DNA of 5,903 nt from assembly GCA_029933535.1 (NCBI GenBank), contig JAOZNZ010000221.1, positions 1 to 5,903 on the forward strand, given 5' to 3'. The position numbers were made by a program, and so were the translations under genes. Of the stretch, positions 5,065 through 5,903 are shown piece after piece; position 1 is the stretch's first letter, and each line of letters opens with the position of its first letter. Source of the stretch: a bacterium. GTDB lineage: Bacteria > Auribacterota > UBA3054 > B51-G9. Below the pieces are notes generated by a model. It was not told the origin of the DNA. It saw only the letters and a program-made list of their open reading frames with translations, and did not search any database.

Positions 5065-5663
5065 CGAACCCCTTTTTTTCGTTTGACAAATAAGGTCAAA
5101 ACAGTATCATCAATGTAGTTATCAATTAAAATTATCGAGTTTGTTGCATTTCTTATTAGATCGGAAACAAAAGTGTAGGCATCAAAGACTTGTCCATCGA
5201 AAAAGATGCCCTGATTTGGTGGTAAGTTTGCTTGTATCTGCAAATCGATAGTTTTCACTTTTTCTGCAATTTTTTGAACATTATCTTCAATACGGTTTAT
5301 TCTTTGGTTTAGTGAATAACCTCTTAACAAATAATCTTTAAGGATTTTGTTTGCCCATATACGAAATTGAATGCCACGTTGTGATTTAACGCGATAACCA
5401 ACGGAAATAATCATATCGAGATTATAATATTCAACTTGATATACTTTACCGTCAGCCGCAGTTGTCGCAAATTTTGCGACAACTGGAATTCCATTAAGTT
5501 CTTCCTTTAAAACATTATTAATATGTTTACCAATAGTTTTAACATCACGATTAAATAATGTGGCAATTTTCTGTCTGTTAAGCCAAACAGTTTCGTCTTC
5601 GACTCTTACTTCTAATTTTGTTGAGAAGTCATTGGTTTGATATAAAACTATTTCGTTTTTCAT
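5022..5663 (-). CDS. rhuM: RhuM-family (virulence RhuM) protein, N-terminal part, frameshifted
   Basis: The name comes from a Salmonella pathogenicity-island gene; the biochemical role of the family is not established. The sequence shows a winged-helix-like DNA-binding segment at 24-55 (ETVWLNRQKIATLFNRD, then IGKHINNVLKE). The family hallmarks VVAKFATTAADGK (61-73), YYNLDMIISVGYRVKSQRG (79-97) and FRIWANKILKDYLLRGY (100-116) follow. A short coiled-coil-like stretch lies at 118-145. A segment leading into the PLD-like module (GIFFDGQVFDAYTFVSDLIR, SIILIDNYIDDTVLTLF) comes next. Reading then leaves frame after FSKK (residue 207) and stops at 5022. The ATG at 5663 overlaps the TGA of the upstream remnant (ATGA), with no clear ribosome binding site, so translation may depend on coupling. 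RhuM genes commonly sit in mobile or defence-type accessory regions. The family call is secure; the function is not. Confidence 0.88.
   Translation of the reverse strand: MKNEIVLYQTNDFSTKLEVRVEDETVWLNRQKIATLFNRDVKTIGKHINNVLKEELNGIPVVAKFATTAADGKVYQVEYYNLDMIISVGYRVKSQRGIQFRIWANKILKDYLLRGYSLNQRINRIEDNVQKIAEKVKTIDLQIQANLPPNQGIFFDGQVFDAYTFVSDLIRNATNSIILIDNYIDDTVLTLFVKRKKGVRCTFFSKKYQSNSR
5043..5049 (-). other. A7 slippery tract / frameshift site in RhuM
   Basis: On the - strand the frame is TCA AAA AAA TAT, so A_AAA_AAA sits exactly in the X_XXY_YYZ phase used for -1 ribosomal slippage. A -1 slip, or one extra A in the mRNA or genome, gives SKK-ISKQLSLDL, the normal continuation. The tract is also one arm of an A/T hairpin: T6-CTC-A7 on the - strand (5043-5058). 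No clear downstream stimulator structure is visible, and the only upstream G-rich word (AGGGG) is about 19 bases beyond the CTC. A genuine mutation or a sequencing error are alternatives. Confidence 0.75.
5461..5483. repeat. Perfect 23-base palindrome within RhuM
   Basis: Eleven-base arms GTTGTCGCAAA and TTTGCGACAAC flank a single T. It encodes VVAKFATT in the RhuM hallmark region. The core TCGCAA-T-TTGCGA recurs at 5746-5758 in another gene fragment and in a different codon phase. It could form a hairpin in mRNA or be a protein-binding site. Confidence 0.85.
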
Positions 5664-5903
5664 AACATTTTCGATATTGAGTTAAGGATAGTAACCGAAG
5701 CCACCTCTATTTTTGAAAAAGCGAACCTTTTTACTTTATTGGTTATCGCAATTTGCGACTTCCAATTTTCCGTTTCTTTTTTCGTCAATTGAAACATAAA
5801 CTCATCAGGGAATCCTTCATTTGTTATTTTTAATTTTATGTTTTTTTTCGTAAAATATTTTTTTCAATAATCAAAAATCGATCATGAGCCTTATTAAGTT
5901 TCT
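5660..5903 (-). pseudogene. Decayed RhuM/ORF6N-type gene remnant
   Basis: Three fragments lie in order on the - strand. First, from the right edge to about 5837, one frame reads KLNKAHDRFLIIEKN then stops at TAA; this equals the HDRFLIID module of the RhuM tail. Second, in another frame, after a TGA and with no proper start, NEGFPDEFMFQLTKKE and NWKSQIAITNK match the ORF6N DNA-binding domain ('RFPEDFMFQLT...LRSQIVTS'). Third, the same frame continues into KRFAFSKIEVASVTILNS and ends ISKML-TGA. This resembles the RhuM ending WFAFSKMDMKAMDMI, and the DNA at 5706-5727 matches 4865-4886 in 19 of 22 bases. The TGA overlaps the RhuM ATG by ATGA. The simplest reading is an older paralogous gene broken by frameshifts, with an ORF6N-like piece where GASLKDLG would be. 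The gene extends beyond the window. Confidence 0.65.
5746..5758. repeat. 13-base palindrome TCGCAA-T-TTGCGA in the ORF6N-like remnant
   Basis: Six-base arms around one T, matching the core of the palindrome at 5461-5483. Here it encodes SQIA of an ORF6N-type motif, and the codon phase differs from that in RhuM, so protein homology does not explain the shared DNA word. Confidence 0.75.

Noticed and set aside
417..5663. A defence operon of mazG plus RhuM
   Set aside because: The genes are more than 3.5 kb apart with a large secreted-protein gene between them, and this MazG is the ordinary two-domain housekeeping form.

Overview
This AT-rich window holds one partial gene on the + strand (left edge), followed by - strand genes separated by repeat-laden spacers. 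The likely source is an uncultured PVC-type bacterium of the Lentisphaerota/Kiritimatiellota kind. That is an inference. It rests on the large secreted right-handed beta-helix protein, which has an 'AATNIQAAI' opening, a choice-of-anchor-Q-like segment, an FGE/SUMF1-like domain and a PEP-CTERM-like tail. It also rests on a clear Shine-Dalgarno before mazG and on many short intergenic repeats sharing a GTGGTTAAA core. Other repeat-rich, exosortase-bearing phyla are not excluded.

Layout. Positions 1-227 (+) are the C-terminal end of a short-chain dehydrogenase/reductase. Positions 228-416 are a convergent spacer with a pair of inverted 9-mer tandem repeats. Positions 417-1202 (-) are a complete two-domain MazG nucleotide pyrophosphohydrolase. 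Positions 1203-1471 are a spacer with dispersed repeats. Positions 1472-4682 (-) are one long secreted surface-protein gene, about 1,069 codons once repaired, split by a frameshift near 3957-3968 inside its beta-helix repeats. Positions 4683-4821 are a spacer with two more dispersed repeats. Positions 4822-5663 (-) are a RhuM-family gene of about 280 codons, split by a one-base deficit in an A7 tract at 5043-5049. Positions 5660-5903 (-) are the decayed remains of a related gene: RhuM-type tail fragments with an ORF6N-like piece between them.

How the parts relate. Nothing here is convincing as a new multi-gene system, and the genes do not form an operon. MazG is ordinary housekeeping. The beta-helix protein would be exported by Sec and sorted by an exosortase encoded elsewhere. 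The RhuM gene and the upstream remnant look like accessory, mobile-element-type DNA. The points most worth a second look are the A_AAA_AAA heptamer that would restore RhuM exactly by a -1 slip, a TCGCAA-T-TTGCGA palindrome shared by RhuM and the ORF6N piece in different codon phases, the AT direct repeat that encodes the membrane segment of the PEP-CTERM tail, and the GTGGTTAAA repeats lying directly beside stop codons.
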